The notes under the pieces: model-generated
Databases searched by the model: none
What the model saw: the letters and a program-made list of their open reading frames with translations, nothing else
What the model was told of the DNA's origin: nothing
Part shown: in pieces, positions 46,037 through 55,619 of the stretch
Layout: each line of letters begins with the position of its first letter
Position numbering within the stretch: position 1 is the stretch's first letter
Translations under genes and position numbers: made by a program
Source: Salipaludibacillus keqinensis
GTDB taxonomy: Bacteria > Bacillota > Bacilli > Bacillales > Salisediminibacteriaceae
Direction: 5' to 3'
Assembly: GCF_003226325.1 (NCBI RefSeq)
Contig: NZ_PDOD01000004.1
Span: 308,942 to 372,941, forward strand
DNA: 64,000 nucleotides

Positions 46037-46072
46037 AAAAAAAAGCGCCCCAAGGGGACGCTTTTTTTTTCG
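46037..46072. terminator. Bidirectional terminator between ygaD and ygaE
   Basis: A run of eight As, the stem GCGCCCC / GGGGACGC and nine Ts make a symmetrical terminator for the convergent genes. Confidence 0.88.
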
Positions 46073-46131
46073 TTAACAGGTGGTAAGAACTTAACTGTAA
46101 GGAGAATATCAACAGCCCGGCACTAAATCAA

Positions 46132-47214
46132 CTAGAACATCTCCCGCTCTCGAATCTTCACTTCATTGTCTTCAGTATGATAGGTGAAGAATCCATCTAC
46201 GAGGCGGTCTAAATGCTCCAGTTCCTCGCTATATTCAATAATGAGAGCAATAACTGGAAGAAAGTGGATCCAGTCATCTTGTTCTATTTGCTGGTCCGAG
46301 TGATAGGTCATAAATACATTGATCAGCTGATGCTTTCCGTTATTTATTTCTTCGTAAAAATCCTCGGTTGACTGAGGTTTCACTTTCCCCATGTATTTTA
46401 ATAAAATTCGTTCGTGATAATTTGTTAAATAATCAACTTGAAGCTGAAGTAATTGACTCATTTCTTCAGGCAATTGATTAACAGCATTATCGTGTTTACT
46501 TAAGCTTTTCAAGATTTCTTTTGCTTTTTTCGTGGTGCTGAGCATCTGTCTGAATAAGACAACTTTCCGCATCCGGGAATATTCATGTTTGCGAAAGAAG
46601 CTTCGTTCTTCTCGATATAAGGTGAAGATATTTTCTAACTTGATCACTGAATCGCGAATTTTTTTCATATCTTGTTTCAGCGTATGATAATCCACTTCAT
46701 GATGGAGAATTAGGCGAATCCATTGAATGATCTGCTCATTTGTGTCGGTAATTTTATGATAGAGCTGATTTTCGTGTTTTGGAGGTAAAAAAATCATATT
46801 CACGATAAAAGCACAAAACACCCCGATCATGATAAGCATAAATCGATTGGCAGCGAAATTGATAAAGTCATCTGTGGGGCTTCCCATAATGATGATGGCT
46901 GTTACCACAGCTAATGGAATGATCGCTTCCTTCTTAAGCTTAATATTAATACTGATGATCAGAACAACAACGACACCTACAACAAACGGCTCGTGTCCAA
47001 AGGCAAGAACAAAGATAATTGCTAACACAGCACTGATGATATTTGCCTGTATCTGATCCCAAATTAACGTTAAACTTTTATGAACGGATGGCTGCACAGC
47101 AAAAAAAGCGGCTAGCGCACCAAATGCAGGTACTTCAAACCCAAGCCACATCGCTGCATATAAGGCAAAGGTTACTGCTAAGCCTGTTTTGAAAATACGA
47201 GCTCCAAGTCTCAT
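46132..47214 (-). CDS. ygaE: Aromatic acid exporter family membrane protein YgaE
   Basis: A 360-residue protein with about six N-terminal membrane helices (residues 8-150, for example LAVTFALYAAMWLGFEVPAFGALAAFFAVQPS) and a long helical cytoplasmic C-terminal half, the arrangement of ArAE/FUSC-type (DUF939) exporters. B. subtilis YgaE occupies the same place between ygaD and gsaB. The ATG at 47214 is preceded only by a distant AAAGGAA. The substrate is unproven. Confidence 0.85.
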   Translation of the reverse strand: MRLGARIFKTGLAVTFALYAAMWLGFEVPAFGALAAFFAVQPSVHKSLTLIWDQIQANIISAVLAIIFVLAFGHEPFVVGVVVVLIISINIKLKKEAIIPLAVVTAIIIMGSPTDDFINFAANRFMLIMIGVFCAFIVNMIFLPPKHENQLYHKITDTNEQIIQWIRLILHHEVDYHTLKQDMKKIRDSVIKLENIFTLYREERSFFRKHEYSRMRKVVLFRQMLSTTKKAKEILKSLSKHDNAVNQLPEEMSQLLQLQVDYLTNYHERILLKYMGKVKPQSTEDFYEEINNGKHQLINVFMTYHSDQQIEQDDWIHFLPVIALIIEYSEELEHLDRLVDGFFTYHTEDNEVKIREREMF

Positions 47215-47384
47215 AATCGTTCAAATTCCTTTCTATTTTATAAGGGCGAATGAATTAAATTCAAGCAAGTAAAAACGGTTAATATAAGGATGTACTATAC
47301 ACCTCTTTCAAGGAAACTTCAAGATGTTCCTATGGTTTTTACATACTAATATATGAATTGAACATAGCCCGAGGAGACAAGCCT

Positions 47385-47462
47385 ATGCAGGTTCTACCGA
47401 CGCAGCAAGATCCAACGGAACAGGACGAAAACGATGAGAAGTCTTATACGCCAGACAACTAA
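47385..47462 (+). other. Possible 25-residue ORF
   Basis: GAGGAG stands 8 bases before an ATG that opens a 25-codon acidic reading frame (MQVLPTQQDPTEQDENDEKS then YTPDN), and a terminator follows 13 bases after the stop. The layout of ribosome site, short frame and terminator looks like a real micro-gene. I recognise no family and no clear promoter. Confidence 0.4.
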
Positions 47463-47474
47463 TTCACCCCTAAA

Positions 47475-47512
47475 AAGAGAAGGGACTCTTTAGTTGCTCT
47501 TAGAGTCCCTTC
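47475..47512. terminator. Terminator of the glutamate synthase-like gene
   Basis: An 11-bp perfect stem GAAGGGACTCT / AGAGTCCCTTC. The T-run is on the minus strand (plus-strand AAAAA at 47472-47476), so it serves the minus-strand gene, and perhaps also the small plus-strand ORF. Confidence 0.82.
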
Positions 47513-47537
47513 CCATATATTCGTTAAGATACAATTT

Positions 47538-50500
47538 TTACTCTGTAGATACCGCAGGGTCAGCTTGTTGCTTAACTGGAACTACTTGCCTGAAGTGAGC
47601 AGAAGGTTCCTCTAGAAGCTTCTCTACTAAAGCTACTTCTTCTAGCTGATCTAATTCAGCAAGTTCGTCACGGTACATGCTTAATAACTCGACCACATCT
47701 GAAATCCCTTCGTCAGATAAAGGTTCAATAGCCACTTTTGCCCCTTTGGCAATTCTATTCCTCAAAGCTTGATCATCAAGACCCATAATCTCATCATATC
47801 GTAAATAGATGACACCACCTGTCATGCCCGCGCACATCCATGGGCCAGGATCGCCCATAACAAGACCTCTGCCGTTCGTCATATATTCGAAAGCAAAACC
47901 TTTAATGTTTGCATGAACGCCTGCGTTATAAAGCCGATCTTTAGTGAGAGGCTTCTTTAATCGACCTCCAAAGATCATATCGGCACCGGACAAGCGAATA
48001 CCCGCTCGTGAGTCTGCGTCACCTTGAATGATGAATGTGCCTTTTTGAGCTCCATATCCAATCCCTTTACCAACAGAGCCGTTAATTAGCTGGCCGTTCA
48101 TACCTTTTGTTTTAAAAACTTTGAATGATCCTCCGAACGATGTTTTTCCGACTCCGTCTTGAGCACCGCCAGTGATATGAATGTTTACTCCATCACTATT
48201 ATAAGCACCTAACCCATTACCGAGAATAGAACCTTTCGTATAACGTAAATCTATTTCTGGAAGGCTCTTATAGGACCCATCTAATTTGCCGCGAACTCGG
48301 TGACAGGAGACTCGACTGCCAAGTATACGCTGTTCAGCGGTGACAGCTTCAAATTCTCTTGAGGTGGTTAGTTCACTGATATTACCGTCCAAATACTCGA
48401 ACTCTGCTCCTACTGCTACAGCAAGTTGCTGTTCTTCCGCTTCTTCAAGAGCTTTAGCAGGCTCAAATGGAGCTAGGTCCTGCTCAGGAAGAGTAGACAG
48501 TAATTCTGTTAAATCAAGTTCCTCATGTCCGCGCGTTTGTTCTAGTAAATCTGCTCGACCAACGAGATCTTGCGTACGTTTGAACCCAAGAGAGGCGGTC
48601 AATGCTTGAAGCTCTTTTCCAAATTGAGAGAACATTGTCATCAACCCTTGAACCGCAAGGTCATATTCTCTTGGCACGAAGCGGCGCAGTCCATGGTCTT
48701 TAGCTTGTGCTTCTGTTTCGATTTGCGTAGCAATACCTACGTGGCACGTGTCTAAGTGACAACCACGGCAAGCAGTACAACCAACAGCGATCATGGATAA
48801 CGTACCGAAACCAATTCGGTTTGCCCCTAATAGCATCAATTTAATAGCGTCTTGAATGCTTTTAACTCCGCCATCAGCCCAAAGCTCAACTTTGTGGCGC
48901 AGACCCGCTTCTAATAGAGCAAAGTGGGCAGCTTTCACACCGATTTCTGCTGGAAGACCTACGTGTTGTAAGGCATGAACACGAGCGGCACCAGTACCGC
49001 CATCAAATCCGCTTAGCGTAATGTAGTCAGCTCCGGCTTTTGCAATCCCTACAGCAATTGTTCCAATATTTGGTACGATCGGGACTTTTACCGTGACTTT
49101 GGCTTGATCATTAGCGGTTTTCAGTTCAGTAATCATTTGTGCTAAATCTTCTATCGAATAAATATCATGGTTATTAGAAGGTGAAATTAAATCTGATCCA
49201 GTTGTAGCATTTCGTGCAGCCGCAACCTTATCTGTAACTTTTGATCCTGGCAAGTGACCGCCTTCACCTGGCTTTGCACCTTGGCCAATTTTAATTTCTA
49301 ATAAGTTTGTAGAGTTTAACAATTCAACGTTGACTCCGAATCGACCTGAAGCAATTTGCTGTCCACGGGTGTTTGGATATTTTCCTAGCATGTCTTTGAT
49401 CTCTCCGCCTTCACCATTGAAACTGATCATATTCAGTTTATCGGCCGCTTCCGCATAAGCACGGAATGCTACTTCATTTTGGGAGCCGAATGACATGGAA
49501 CTAATCATGAATGGAAGGTCGTGACTTCCTACACCAACATCGACGGTTTCGTTCTCTATATCCGATTGGACTTTTTTCAAGTCTGTAAAATGTCTGATTG
49601 TCGTTGGATTTTTGGTTTCTTGCTCGGCAATTTTATCGCCAAATTCTTTATATTCAATCTTTCCAGAAGCAAGGTCACCAAGGGACTTCCAAATACGTGG
49701 GAAGATGTGAAATGTTTTTCCGGGCCTAGCCTTTTCACTATGGAAATCCTCTTTTCGAGCCAAACTGTCTTCTTTCATTTGCTTGAAATTAAAACTAACC
49801 TCTTTACTACCAAGGTAATTCACGATATTTAAGTGGTCTGCAATTTCTTCGTTCAGTCCTATGGCTGAGAAAAGACGACCATAGCCGCGTAATTCATGGA
49901 TACCGATCGTAGAAATGATTTTTTCAAGTCCTTTATTTAACGCAGAATATAGTTTTACAGCTGGTGCCCCATCATCATCTACGACAGTAGCGAACATGAC
50001 ATAAGGATTGATAAGGTCAGCACCTAACCCGAACACAACAGCAATGTCATGTAATGTACGAATACTTCCCGATCTTAAAACTAAAGAGCAATCGCGACGT
50101 AGTTCTTTATGAGTTAAGGCTTGATCTAGTGATGAAATGGCAAGGTGAGGATCTAGCCAGTACAGACCATTTTCATGGGTTCCGTGATCATCAAGAACTA
50201 TAAACGATTTTCCGGATTCAATGGCTGCCGTTGCATCTGCTGCTAGTCGTTCAAGAGCCTCTTCCACCTCTTCATGATTGTGACGAACAAGTTTCAGTTC
50301 TTCTACTTCATTATGATTCTTATAATATTCAACTAACTCTTCGTAGGAAGGATGATTAAATTCTTCGTGTAATGCTTTCCCTGCCATACCGTCACTAATA
50401 ACGGGGGAATCCAATTGAGTAATGGTTCTCATATCTTCTTCTTTAAACAATCCGGGACGCTTACCAATAACTACTCGTGTGGAGAAGTGTTCCATCTCAC

Positions 50501-52049
50501 GGTCACGGTCAATCGCTGGATTAGTCACAACGGCTACACTTTCTTTAATGAAATCTGCTACATTTTTTCGGCCAGGGTGCATCGCTGCTAAAGGGGCATC
50601 ATGCCCAAGGGATCGAATAGGTTCTACGCCTTTTTCAGCCATTTGTTCTATTAGCTGAACGTGTTCACGATCCCATCCATTAGCCGAATAGACAGAAGGG
50701 TTAACATTTTGTTGGAATAAAACCGCTTGAGGAGATGACTTCCATTTCGTAGTAAGTCGTTTGCTCGCACCCATAATAGGAAGTTTGTCTGCCATTCGGT
50801 GATATACTTCTTCTTGTAATTCGTCGTGCCATAAGACAACGACTGTCCCTTGTTCACTTCTCTTTAAGGCAACTTTTTCACCTGGAGCGAAAGGTTTCGG
50901 TTCAGATACATATTGATCAGACGTGAAAATCCCTTGTTCCGAAGAAAAAATGTAGCTTGACGTTGTCTCAAGCATCCACACAGGGCGCAGGCCCAATGAA
51001 TCTACACTGAAAACAGTCTCATCACCAGATCTGGAGATAATACCAGCGGGTCCTTGAGCAAAATGTCCCCACGCTTCACGAATATAGGAATATAAATCTT
51101 TTAAGTGCTCTGGAAAATGCTTGATTTCATTTACAATTGGCGGGAAGAGGATTTCCAATGTTTCAAATAATGACAGTCCTTCCCTTGAAGTAAACGTATC
51201 AATGACTCTATTTAAGTCTTGAGAGTCACTACCGCCGTCGACTAACGGAACGCCTACCATATTTGCTTCGTCTCGGAGCTTGGCAATGGTATTGATTTCA
51301 CCGTTATGACCGATCACACTAAAAGGTTGAACACGGAAAAAATTCGACAACGTGTTCGTGGAGTAACGGTTATGTCCTAAAGTGGTAGTAGAAGCAACAA
51401 GAGGGTCTGCCAAGTCTGCATAGTACTTCGGGAGAATATCACCAGCGCCCATGACTTTATAAACAACATTTTCGTTACTTAAAGAAGCAACATGAACTGC
51501 CAGGTTTTTCTCGCATTCAATGGTTAGTTCAAATAAAATTGATCGAAGGGTAGCAGTATTTAGAGTTTCATCGGCAGTAAATGCCAGTTGCCAGAACAGA
51601 GGCTCCGCCTTTTTTGCTATAGGGCCTAACGCCTCATAATTGGTTTGATCCGTGCTTTCAAAAACGAGGTTGAATCCTTTCGCTGCGAAAAGATCTTTCA
51701 TTTCTTGTTGAAATTTACTTGTTTCAGGAGTTTTTTCAATAAATAAATGGCCAACAACAAATGAAGGAGAGTCAACTAGTGACGGATCCACTTGGACTTC
51801 CTCAAGCTTTTTTTTCCAAAGAGCACGAGGAATATCAATATGAATACCTACCCCATCACCCTCTTCGTTAATGAAGCCCGCCCGGTGATTCATTGTTAAC
51901 AAAGCTTGAATAGTGTCATCAATGTTTTTCTTAGTTGGGATATTTTCTTTCTCAATGAATGAAACAATGCCACAGCTGTCATGTTCCTCTTGGAGCGCTC
52001 CGCGGAAACGCTGAAGTTCTTTTGAAACTTTTCTCATAAGTTTGGTCAA
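47538..52049 (-). CDS. Glutamate synthase large-subunit homologue
   Basis: A 1503-residue four-domain protein of the GltB/Glt1 family, which makes two glutamates from glutamine and 2-oxoglutarate. The N-terminal class II amidotransferase begins at Cys26 in HDSCGI after a short propeptide. The central and FMN-binding domains include GEGGEIKDMLGKYPNTRGQ, IGQGAKPGEGGHLPG and GFDGGTGAAR. The 3Fe-4S loop is CTACRGCHLDTC, with an extra Cys compared with the usual pattern. The GXGXG domain ends the protein (GGAQDGVGKTSFGG). TTG at 52049 is chosen because GGAGGT stands 6 bases before it. No small NADPH subunit (gltD) is adjacent, so the electron donor may be ferredoxin or a distant subunit. It is more divergent from B. 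subtilis GltA than expected for the standard enzyme. Confidence 0.88.
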   Translation of the reverse strand: MTKLMRKVSKELQRFRGALQEEHDSCGIVSFIEKENIPTKKNIDDTIQALLTMNHRAGFINEEGDGVGIHIDIPRALWKKKLEEVQVDPSLVDSPSFVVGHLFIEKTPETSKFQQEMKDLFAAKGFNLVFESTDQTNYEALGPIAKKAEPLFWQLAFTADETLNTATLRSILFELTIECEKNLAVHVASLSNENVVYKVMGAGDILPKYYADLADPLVASTTTLGHNRYSTNTLSNFFRVQPFSVIGHNGEINTIAKLRDEANMVGVPLVDGGSDSQDLNRVIDTFTSREGLSLFETLEILFPPIVNEIKHFPEHLKDLYSYIREAWGHFAQGPAGIISRSGDETVFSVDSLGLRPVWMLETTSSYIFSSEQGIFTSDQYVSEPKPFAPGEKVALKRSEQGTVVVLWHDELQEEVYHRMADKLPIMGASKRLTTKWKSSPQAVLFQQNVNPSVYSANGWDREHVQLIEQMAEKGVEPIRSLGHDAPLAAMHPGRKNVADFIKESVAVVTNPAIDRDREMEHFSTRVVIGKRPGLFKEEDMRTITQLDSPVISDGMAGKALHEEFNHPSYEELVEYYKNHNEVEELKLVRHNHEEVEEALERLAADATAAIESGKSFIVLDDHGTHENGLYWLDPHLAISSLDQALTHKELRRDCSLVLRSGSIRTLHDIAVVFGLGADLINPYVMFATVVDDDGAPAVKLYSALNKGLEKIISTIGIHELRGYGRLFSAIGLNEEIADHLNIVNYLGSKEVSFNFKQMKEDSLARKEDFHSEKARPGKTFHIFPRIWKSLGDLASGKIEYKEFGDKIAEQETKNPTTIRHFTDLKKVQSDIENETVDVGVGSHDLPFMISSMSFGSQNEVAFRAYAEAADKLNMISFNGEGGEIKDMLGKYPNTRGQQIASGRFGVNVELLNSTNLLEIKIGQGAKPGEGGHLPGSKVTDKVAAARNATTGSDLISPSNNHDIYSIEDLAQMITELKTANDQAKVTVKVPIVPNIGTIAVGIAKAGADYITLSGFDGGTGAARVHALQHVGLPAEIGVKAAHFALLEAGLRHKVELWADGGVKSIQDAIKLMLLGANRIGFGTLSMIAVGCTACRGCHLDTCHVGIATQIETEAQAKDHGLRRFVPREYDLAVQGLMTMFSQFGKELQALTASLGFKRTQDLVGRADLLEQTRGHEELDLTELLSTLPEQDLAPFEPAKALEEAEEQQLAVAVGAEFEYLDGNISELTTSREFEAVTAEQRILGSRVSCHRVRGKLDGSYKSLPEIDLRYTKGSILGNGLGAYNSDGVNIHITGGAQDGVGKTSFGGSFKVFKTKGMNGQLINGSVGKGIGYGAQKGTFIIQGDADSRAGIRLSGADMIFGGRLKKPLTKDRLYNAGVHANIKGFAFEYMTNGRGLVMGDPGPWMCAGMTGGVIYLRYDEIMGLDDQALRNRIAKGAKVAIEPLSDEGISDVVELLSMYRDELAELDQLEEVALVEKLLEEPSAHFRQVVPVKQQADPAVSTE

Positions 52050-52218
52050 CGTTCGACCTCCACCTCCTGTAAAAATAAAACAACCTTGTACTGATAGAAA
52101 ACCTGACAAAAATAAGGTCTAAAAATCCAGGTACACAGAATTGTCAGAATTATAATTAACCTTACCATTATTCAAAAATAAAATCAATTAATTATACAAT
52201 AAAAAGAATAGAAAATGC

Positions 52219-52247
52219 ATGAGGTGAAACGGCCTTCGAAACCTCAT
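52219..52247. other. Inverted repeat upstream of the glutamate synthase-like gene
   Basis: ATGAGGT and ACCTCAT (52219-52225 and 52241-52247) flank a 15-base loop, about 170 bases before the start codon. On the minus strand it reads into GCATTTTC. It could be an operator or a leader hairpin; no downstream alternative structure was worked out. Confidence 0.35.
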
Positions 52248-52266
52248 TTTCACTATAAAACGCTTA

Positions 52267-52280
52267 TGTAAACGTTTACA
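52267..52280. promoter_or_regulatory. Perfect palindromic cre site
   Basis: TGTAAACGTTTACA is a perfect 14-bp dyad matching the CcpA catabolite-responsive element consensus. It lies between the hemL terminator and the glutamate synthase-like gene, about 220 bases upstream of that start codon, and so most likely controls that gene. Confidence 0.65.
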
Positions 52281-52293
52281 ATGATATGTACAA

Positions 52294-52330
52294 GAAAAAA
52301 AAGAGAGGATAAGTGATCCTGCTCTTTTTT
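52294..52330 (-). terminator. Terminator after hemL
   Basis: AAAAAAGAG pairs with CTCTTTTTT, with an inner GGAT/ATCC stem. It lies 12 bases after the minus-strand hemL stop, and its A/T runs make it functional on both strands. Confidence 0.85.
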
Positions 52331-52341
52331 GTGATGTATAT

Positions 52342-53637
52342 TTATGCATATTTCCAATTTAAAAATACGTCGTCTACAGCTTTAATGGTGTCGTTTACAT
52401 CAGCTTCAGAATGTTCAGTGGTGAGGAACCACGCTTCGTACTTAGATGGCGCAAGGTTAATGCCTCTTTTCAATAATTCCTTGAAGAAGTAAGCGAACTT
52501 GTCTCCATTACTTTCTTCTGCATGCTCATAGTTCGATACATGTTCCACATCGAAATAAACAGTGAGTGCTCCTTTCAAACGATTAATTGTAACCGGAACA
52601 CCGTGTTGATCTGCTGAGTTTTTGATCCCTTTTTCCAATTGTTGACCGAGTAAATCAAGCTTTTCATAAACATTAGTCTGTTGTAGCACCTCAAGACAAG
52701 CAATTCCAGCCCTAACTGATGCCGGGTTGCCAGCCATCGTGCCAGCCTGATATGCAGGACCGAGCGGTGAAATTTCTTCCATGATTTTCTTTTTTCCGCC
52801 ATAAGCTCCGATAGGAAGACCGCCACCGATGATTTTACCTAAGGCAGTTAAATCAGGTTCCACCCCAAGAAGATTTTGAGCACCTCCATACATGAATCGG
52901 AAAGCGGTGATTACTTCATCATAGATCACTAAAGCACCAGCTTCGTGAGCCAACTCATTCACTGACTTAAGAAATCCGGGCTTCGGTTCGACAATACCAA
53001 AGTTACCCACAATCGGCTCCACAAGGACTCCCGCAATCTCATTTCCCCAATGGTTTAGCGCTTCTTCAAAAGCGTCTATATCATTGAAAGGTACGGTAAT
53101 TACTTCTTTAGCGATACTTTCAGTAACCCCGGCAGAATCAGGGTTTCCTAGAGTGGAGGGGCCTGAACCGGCAGCTACTAAAACTAAATCGGAATGTCCG
53201 TGATAGCAGCCAGCAAATTTAATAATTTTGTCACGGCCAGTATAAGCTCGGGCGACTCGGATTGTCGTCATAACGGCTTCAGTTCCGGAGTTAACAAAGC
53301 GCACTCGTTCTAAAGATGGAATGGCGTCTCTAAGCATATGAGCAAACCTATTCTCATGAGTAGTCGGTGTACCGAAGAGAACCCCATCCTCGGCCGCTTC
53401 TTGAATGGCTTTTGTGATGTGGGGATGTGCATGACCCGTGATGATTGGCCCGTATGCAGCGAGGTAATCAATATATTGATTGTCGTCTTCGTCCCAAAAA
53501 TATGGTCCTTTTCCTTTTTTCATGAAAACAGGCGTACCACCGCCGATCCCTTTATAAGAACGTGATGGGCTGTTAACACCGCCGAGAATGACATCTTTCG
53601 CTTCTTTATATAGTTGTTCTGATTTTTCGAATGACAT
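52342..53637 (-). CDS. hemL: Glutamate-1-semialdehyde 2,1-aminomutase
   Basis: A 431-residue PLP enzyme converting glutamate-1-semialdehyde into 5-aminolevulinate for heme synthesis. The N-terminus has [15 protein letters not shown], the cofactor region [21 protein letters not shown] with [20 protein letters not shown], and the PLP lysine in [15 protein letters not shown]. Its position matches B. subtilis gsaB, the second such gene of that genome, rather than the hemAXCDBL operon copy. ATG 53637 follows GGAGG. Confidence 0.93.
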   Translation of the reverse strand: MSFEKSEQLYKEAKDVILGGVNSPSRSYKGIGGGTPVFMKKGKGPYFWDEDDNQYIDYLAAYGPIITGHAHPHITKAIQEAAEDGVLFGTPTTHENRFAHMLRDAIPSLERVRFVNSGTEAVMTTIRVARAYTGRDKIIKFAGCYHGHSDLVLVAAGSGPSTLGNPDSAGVTESIAKEVITVPFNDIDAFEEALNHWGNEIAGVLVEPIVGNFGIVEPKPGFLKSVNELAHEAGALVIYDEVITAFRFMYGGAQNLLGVEPDLTALGKIIGGGLPIGAYGGKKKIMEEISPLGPAYQAGTMAGNPASVRAGIACLEVLQQTNVYEKLDLLGQQLEKGIKNSADQHGVPVTINRLKGALTVYFDVEHVSNYEHAEESNGDKFAYFFKELLKRGINLAPSKYEAWFLTTEHSEADVNDTIKAVDDVFLNWKYA

Positions 53638-53820
53638 ATGTATAGGCCTCCTAAATTCACTGTTTGGTTCAGATTAGATTGTATCATGAATCCGTTTATC
53701 TACCACAGGCCAATCTTTTGGGAACATTTAAAAAGTGGGAACCGAGAATAATAACAGATCTGCAAAAATATCTTGTCCTAATTTAATCATGTAAGTCATA
53801 GATTAAGTTGAGGTGATACG

Positions 53821-54261
53821 ATGAACGGCCTCTTGATTTTATTAGTGATAATCATTTCTTTTATGGGGATGGGAATGAGTCTATACTTACTCATCAAAAA
53901 ACAACCAGCGTATGATCGAAGGCTCTCTATTCGTCATTTTATTGTATTACTTGTTGTTTATGCGAATGTCATGGTTGGATTTGGGGTTCTTTATATTGCC
54001 CTTGAACTGCTTGGTATTTCCGTACTAAAAGAAGGAGAAGCTCTCCATACCGATTCGTTCCTCCATTTAATTGAAGACGTCCTATATTTCAGTGCGGTCA
54101 CTCTCTTAACTGTTGGTTATGGGGACATCATTCCCCAAGGGGTGGGACGGTGGATTGCGATGATCCAAGCCTTAATTGGGTATTTGTTACCCGCTGCCTT
54201 CGTTGTGACCACATTCATCCATTATGATGAATCTTCTCAGAAGCGTCCGAATCGTTTGTAG
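53821..54261 (+). CDS. Small potassium channel (two-helix pore)
   Basis: A 146-residue membrane protein with four hydrophobic segments. The last two flank the K+ selectivity filter TLLTVGYGDIIP, the Ion_trans_2 pore signature. There is no RCK or cyclic-nucleotide domain, so gating is not evident. ATG follows GAGGTG. It is followed closely by bcp and may be cotranscribed. K+ flux is expected from the filter; the physiological role (osmotic adjustment?) is inference. Confidence 0.88.
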   Translation: MNGLLILLVIIISFMGMGMSLYLLIKKQPAYDRRLSIRHFIVLLVVYANVMVGFGVLYIALELLGISVLKEGEALHTDSFLHLIEDVLYFSAVTLLTVGYGDIIPQGVGRWIAMIQALIGYLLPAAFVVTTFIHYDESSQKRPNRL

Positions 54262-54315
54262 CCATTAGAAAAATTGGGTATGATGAATAGGACAACTGTT
54301 GAAGGAGGAAGGCAT

Positions 54316-54786
54316 ATGACGATTGAAATAGGACAACAAGTCGCAGATCGAACACTTCATTCTAATGGTGGAAAAGAAGTTTCTCTTTCGGATTACCGAG
54401 GGAAGTACATCGTGCTTTATTTTTACCCGAAAGACATGACTCCGGGATGTACAACCGAAGCTTGTGATTTCAGAGACAATCATAAAAGTTTCGAGGAATT
54501 GGATGCGGTGATTCTCGGAGTTAGTCCAGATCCTGTAGCTCGTCACGAAAAGTTTATTGATAAACATGACTTGCCGTTTGAATTGTTAGCAGATGAGAAC
54601 CACGAATTGGCAGAGGACTTTGGCGTTTGGAAATTAAAGAAAAATTTCGGTAAAGAATACATGGGAATTGAACGGTCGACCTTCGTCATTGATAAAGAGG
54701 GTAAGTTGTTAAAAGAGTGGCGTAAAGTAAAGGTGAAGGGGCATGTAGAAGAAGCCCTTGAGTATTTGCGTCAGGAAACAAAATAA
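54316..54786 (+). CDS. bcp: Thioredoxin-dependent thiol peroxidase (Bcp/PrxQ)
   Basis: A 156-residue peroxiredoxin reducing peroxides with electrons from thioredoxin. The peroxidatic Cys is in DMTPGCTTEACDFRD, and the second Cys five residues later is the PrxQ-type resolving residue. FELLADENHELAEDFGVW and GIERSTFVIDKEG are family typical. The start at 54316 follows GAAGGAGGAAGG; the ATG at 54274 lacks a site. It is the ygaF position next to gsaB, not far upstream of perR, consistent with oxidative stress defence. Confidence 0.93.
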   Translation: MTIEIGQQVADRTLHSNGGKEVSLSDYRGKYIVLYFYPKDMTPGCTTEACDFRDNHKSFEELDAVILGVSPDPVARHEKFIDKHDLPFELLADENHELAEDFGVWKLKKNFGKEYMGIERSTFVIDKEGKLLKEWRKVKVKGHVEEALEYLRQETK

Positions 54787-54795
54787 TTATAACGG

Positions 54796-54824
54796 AAACC
54801 ACCTGTACATGCAGGTGGTTTTAT
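54796..54824 (+). terminator. Terminator after bcp
   Basis: AACCACCTG pairs with CAGGTGGTT around a short TACATG loop, followed by TTATTAT. Confidence 0.85.
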
Positions 54825-54839
54825 TATCTTGAAAAATCG

Positions 54840-55616
54840 TTAGTCCTGCTTTTTCTTGCTGAATTCTCGAAGCAACTGAATCACCTCTTCGGTTTCTCCA
54901 GTCGTCTTCATTTCTCCATCTTTTGTGACTATTAAGTACGTAGGAAAAGAACTGAAATCTAGTTCTTCTATACGTGAATAATTACTATGAAAGGGGCGTG
55001 CGGTGATATAATAATCTCTTGCTGACAAATGTATTTCTCTACTTTCTCTTAAGGCATTTAATTCACTTCTTAACTCATTTTCAGCGTTTGATAGCTGGAA
55101 ATCTTCATGGAAAACTGTAATTGATACGTTTGCATCATTAGGAGCATGTAGGTTTTTTACGTCTTCCAGTGTCATAGGCTGTATATGAATTTCTTCAGCA
55201 GTATAGGCAGGGTTAAAGGAATATAAATCCGAATAATCAGAGTTCTTATTTTGCATCACCCATGTGAACTCTTCTTTAAAAGAGATGCCCATTGTATCCC
55301 CGTGATAAATTAGATCTTCAGGGAGATCTGTATATTTCTGAGGAGTATTAAAGTCCGGATGAAAAATCTTTGTGTCTTCTGTTAAAGAAATTGCATACAA
55401 TTCTACTTCATAATCACTATCTATATTTTGAAAACTATGGAACGTAAGATAGTCATTGGAGGAATCTTTCACGAATAAGGTGAAGAATCCACTAGATATG
55501 TCAAATGTTAATGTCTGACCTCTTACGTCTTCTTCAAATAATTCCTCAGATTCAATCCCTTGGCACCCCACTGTTAGGAAAGTGATAAGTATGAACCACG
55601 CCCTTAACTTGTGCAT
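54840..55616 (-). CDS. Lipoprotein of unknown function (paralogue 2 of tandem pair)
   Basis: A 258-residue lipoprotein with lipobox LTVGC (Cys18). It shares a layout with the upstream neighbour: an AEEIHIQPMTLEDVKNLHAP segment parallels AEKIELLPYGLEDFINFHSP in the other. The C-terminus, PTYLIVTKDGEMKTTGETEEVIQLLREF, has the look of a thioredoxin-like strand-and-helix end. The ATG is 3 bases after the stop of the upstream gene, with AGAGGGGG as ribosome site, so the two are coupled. No function is recognised. Confidence 0.8.
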   Translation of the reverse strand: MHKLRAWFILITFLTVGCQGIESEELFEEDVRGQTLTFDISSGFFTLFVKDSSNDYLTFHSFQNIDSDYEVELYAISLTEDTKIFHPDFNTPQKYTDLPEDLIYHGDTMGISFKEEFTWVMQNKNSDYSDLYSFNPAYTAEEIHIQPMTLEDVKNLHAPNDANVSITVFHEDFQLSNAENELRSELNALRESREIHLSARDYYITARPFHSNYSRIEELDFSSFPTYLIVTKDGEMKTTGETEEVIQLLREFSKKKQD

Positions 55617-55619
55617 GGG

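Noticed and set aside
52140..52180. Possible GlnR/TnrA-like site upstream of the glutamate synthase-like gene
   Set aside because: One half (TGTCA) fits, but the second half-site at the required spacing does not.
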